Below are positions 62,180-64,000 of a DNA stretch of 64,000 bases, piece by piece. The notes under the pieces were generated by a model. It was not told the DNA's origin, did no database searches, and saw nothing but the letters and a program-made list of their open reading frames with translations. Made by a program: the position numbers and the translations under genes. This stretch comes from Zhongshania sp. (GTDB taxonomy: Bacteria; Pseudomonadota; Gammaproteobacteria; Pseudomonadales; Spongiibacteraceae), in the NCBI RefSeq assembly GCF_029212375.1, contig NZ_JARGNU010000001.1, forward strand, positions 310,001-374,000. Direction: 5' to 3'. The stretch's first letter is position 1. Each line of letters opens with the position of its first letter.

Positions 62180-64000
62180 TCAATCCGTTTCGGTGTGTAA
62201 TTGTTCAATACTGAAGTTTTGCTCGCTCAGCCAGTCGCTCAGCTCGGCGGCTTTGGCGGCATTGCTCAGCACTGCGACACTGGCATTGCCACTCTGCAAA
62301 TACAGCGCACAAACCCGCAGTAAATCGGCTGCATTTACCGCCAAAACTCGCTGGCGGAAACGTCGGCGCTGGCTCAGGCTGCGACCAAAGATGGTGCTGT
62401 GATAGTCCTGTTTGGCTTCGCCAGCGGGGGAGCCCGGTTTGTCGATACTGCTGACCACCCCTAGTATCGCCTCTTCTAAGCCCTGGGCTGATACTGTGGT
62501 GTTAAGCATCCAGTCTATGGACTTGTCGAAATCGCTAAGCGTGTCTTGCAGGCGTGGGTCGCGGTAGGAGTAAAAGCGGAAGGCGGCAATATTCGAGTCT
62601 TGCGAGGCTCCGCCGCCGTAGGCGCCGCCTTGCTCGCGAATAACGCGGTGTAAAAAGCCATTTTTCATATAGGTTGCGAGCACGGTGAGTACTGGCGCAT
62701 CGGGGTGGTCTGACGGTACGGTTGGGTAGGCCTTGGCGCAGAAATTTACCTGCGAGTTGGCAACCCAAAATTCCTTTTTACATTCTCTCACCGCAGGCTG
62801 CTTGAAGTGGCTTAGCGTGGTGGCATTAAAGTCTTGCCACAGTGGGGCGAGTTCGTTGCACAGCGCGTCGAGCCGGTCGTCTTCCGCCACGATCAGCAGT
62901 TGACGCTCTGCACCGAGCATTTTCTGGTGTATGGCGGCTAATTGCTGGGCGAGCGCAGTTAAATTGGCGGGCTCGGTGATGCCTTTGTTTAAACTGTTTA
63001 GATGGCGGATGCCGCTCAGGCCGCCAAGGGCTTCGTTGATCTTGGCGACAGGGCTCATGCCGGCGCTGGCCGCGGTCATGGCAAGGCTGTGACCGTTGCC
63101 GGTGATGCCAGATTCGCGGCGAGCCGTTAATTGGCTAACCAAGTCATGGATGCGCTCACATTCATCAAAGCGCAGGGTTTCAAGGGTGTCGCGCATTAAC
63201 TGAGTTTGAGCGGCGGCGTTGCGCAGCAGCGCTTTAGACGACAAGACTAAATACGCTTTTAGGTCTTGCTCATTATTTGTATCGCCGCGCATGGTGGTAA
63301 ACGCACTTATCCCGCCGCAGACCTGTGCTTGCCGAGCTTGTACTTGTAGGTAGTCTTGATCGCCAAGGCCGAGTTCGGTTAGCACTTGGGTATAAATTGT
63401 GAGTAAGGCTAATTCGTTGTCGTTAAGTTCGGGCAGGGTAATTACTAATTGCTGATACACCAGTCCGTTGGTGCCGCGGCCGTAGGTGGTGTAAGGCAGG
63501 CTGCCAAATTTGGCTTGCTCGCTATGCAGCGCTGGAATGTCGAGGGGTACATCATCCAGCGTAACCTTGGGCAGAATACTGTCGTCCTCTTCCATGGCTT
63601 GGCGTTCGACTAGCGCCGCCGCTTGCTCAATAATGGCTTGTTTTTGCTCGGCATTTAAACTGGCTTTGATGCTGGCTAAGCGCTGTTTTTCGGCCTGCTC
63701 GATACGGGTTTGAATGTTTTCGTCGGGGCTCAACACCAAGGTGACGCGATGCGGGTTGTCTAATAGCGCTTGCGCCAGTTGCTTAATGTATTCGGGCTTT
63801 GCAGCGCGCTCGCGCAGGGCTTGCAGGGCGGGGTCTAAATTGAGCAACTCAATTGGCTTGCCGCGATGGGTGGCACTGCCTAGTGCTGTTAAAATAAGCT
63901 GCAGTCCGTAGGGGTAACCGTCACCGCCAATCTCGCGCTGTTGCAGCTCTAGTTGGTGCAGAACAGCGTCGACATTGTCTTTGGCAATACCGTTCGCAGC
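62180..64000 (-). CDS. M16 family metallopeptidase, PreP/Cym1-like (N-terminus beyond window edge)
   Basis: The frame is open from the stop at 62180 through the right edge (607 codons), so the gene is partial at its 5' end; the internal TTG at 63847 is not a start. The visible part contains the peptidasome C-terminal domains: LPYTTYGRGTNGLVYQQL, LGLGDQDYLQVQARQAQVCGGIS and the late GFLHRVIREQGGAYGGGASQDSN with FRFYSYRDPRLQDTL, typical of the presequence-protease group. The catalytic HxxEH motif lies in the missing N-terminal half. Such enzymes degrade peptides in a closed chamber. About 360 residues are likely missing, judged from the roughly 970 aa family length. Confidence 0.85.
   Translation of the reverse strand, partial: AANGIAKDNVDAVLHQLELQQREIGGDGYPYGLQLILTALGSATHRGKPIELLNLDPALQALRERAAKPEYIKQLAQALLDNPHRVTLVLSPDENIQTRIEQAEKQRLASIKASLNAEQKQAIIEQAAALVERQAMEEDDSILPKVTLDDVPLDIPALHSEQAKFGSLPYTTYGRGTNGLVYQQLVITLPELNDNELALLTIYTQVLTELGLGDQDYLQVQARQAQVCGGISAFTTMRGDTNNEQDLKAYLVLSSKALLRNAAAQTQLMRDTLETLRFDECERIHDLVSQLTARRESGITGNGHSLAMTAASAGMSPVAKINEALGGLSGIRHLNSLNKGITEPANLTALAQQLAAIHQKMLGAERQLLIVAEDDRLDALCNELAPLWQDFNATTLSHFKQPAVRECKKEFWVANSQVNFCAKAYPTVPSDHPDAPVLTVLATYMKNGFLHRVIREQGGAYGGGASQDSNIAAFRFYSYRDPRLQDTLSDFDKSIDWMLNTTVSAQGLEEAILGVVSSIDKPGSPAGEAKQDYHSTIFGRSLSQRRRFRQRVLAVNAADLLRVCALYLQSGNASVAVLSNAAKAAELSDWLSEQNFSIEQLHTETD

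Noticed and set aside
63845-63847. TTG as the start of the M16 peptidase
   Set aside because: The frame is open for 51 more codons to the window edge, and the visible protein lacks its N-terminal half.

Overview
The window reads as chromosomal DNA of a marine-type gammaproteobacterium. GC is moderate and coding density is high. The gene order resembles Pseudomonas and related lineages: ffh-rpsP-rimM-trmD-rplS, secD-secF next to suhB, pyrG-kdsA-eno-ftsB-ispD-ispF-truD-pcm-nlpD-rpoS, then fdxA-mutS and recA. The mixture fits Cellvibrionales/Spongiibacteraceae-like bacteria, but that placement is inference from gene content and order only.

Layout. 0-8 kb holds mobA (cut by the left edge), tsaB, uppP, a beta-hydroxyacid dehydrogenase, the M18 aminopeptidase apeB, a PaaG-like enoyl-CoA hydratase/isomerase, a queuosine-tRNA mannosyltransferase homologue (DUF3524/QTMAN family), trpS and an orphan small exported protein with a CRP-type promoter. 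8-16 kb holds a TonB-dependent receptor, tRNA-Leu(CAA), queA-tgt, a NIF3/YqfO-like protein, a gamma-carbonic anhydrase, a DUF1289 protein, a CorB-type transporter and a CcsA/HemX-like membrane protein. 16-27 kb holds the ffh and rpsP operons, dsbC, mltF and purL. 27-41 kb holds secDF, suhB, and the long pyrG-to-rpoS run. In that run surE is missing and a DUF368/PopT polyprenyl-phosphate transporter sits between pcm and nlpD. 41-46 kb holds fdxA, mutS, a spermidine-synthase-like protein and recA with its LexA box.

46.4-60.9 kb is the accessory part. It holds an orphan pilU, an AT-rich PAP2 membrane phosphatase, a decayed REP-associated tyrosine transposase (RAYT) with four REP-like repeats around it, a J-domain protein of unknown function, and an eleven-gene Tad/Flp pilus cluster that lacks a TadZ/CpaE gene. 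This block separates recA from recX, which are usually neighbours. After recX come a Spy/CpxP-like periplasmic protein and an M16 metallopeptidase cut by the right edge.

How the genes work together. Translation and tRNA modification dominate: tsaB, trmD, truD, queA, tgt, the putative queuosine glycosyltransferase, trpS, rimM, rpsP, rplS and tRNA-Leu. Undecaprenyl-phosphate recycling is represented by uppP and popT, protein export by ffh and secDF, and envelope upkeep by mltF, nlpD, ftsB, dsbC and kdsA. Genome maintenance is represented by recA, recX and mutS. No CRISPR array, complete insertion sequence or prophage was seen. The most unusual material is the REP/RAYT/J-protein patch at 48.9-51.2 kb, the recA-recX split, the tandem repeat in the mutS leader, and the queuosine glycosyltransferase close to queA-tgt.
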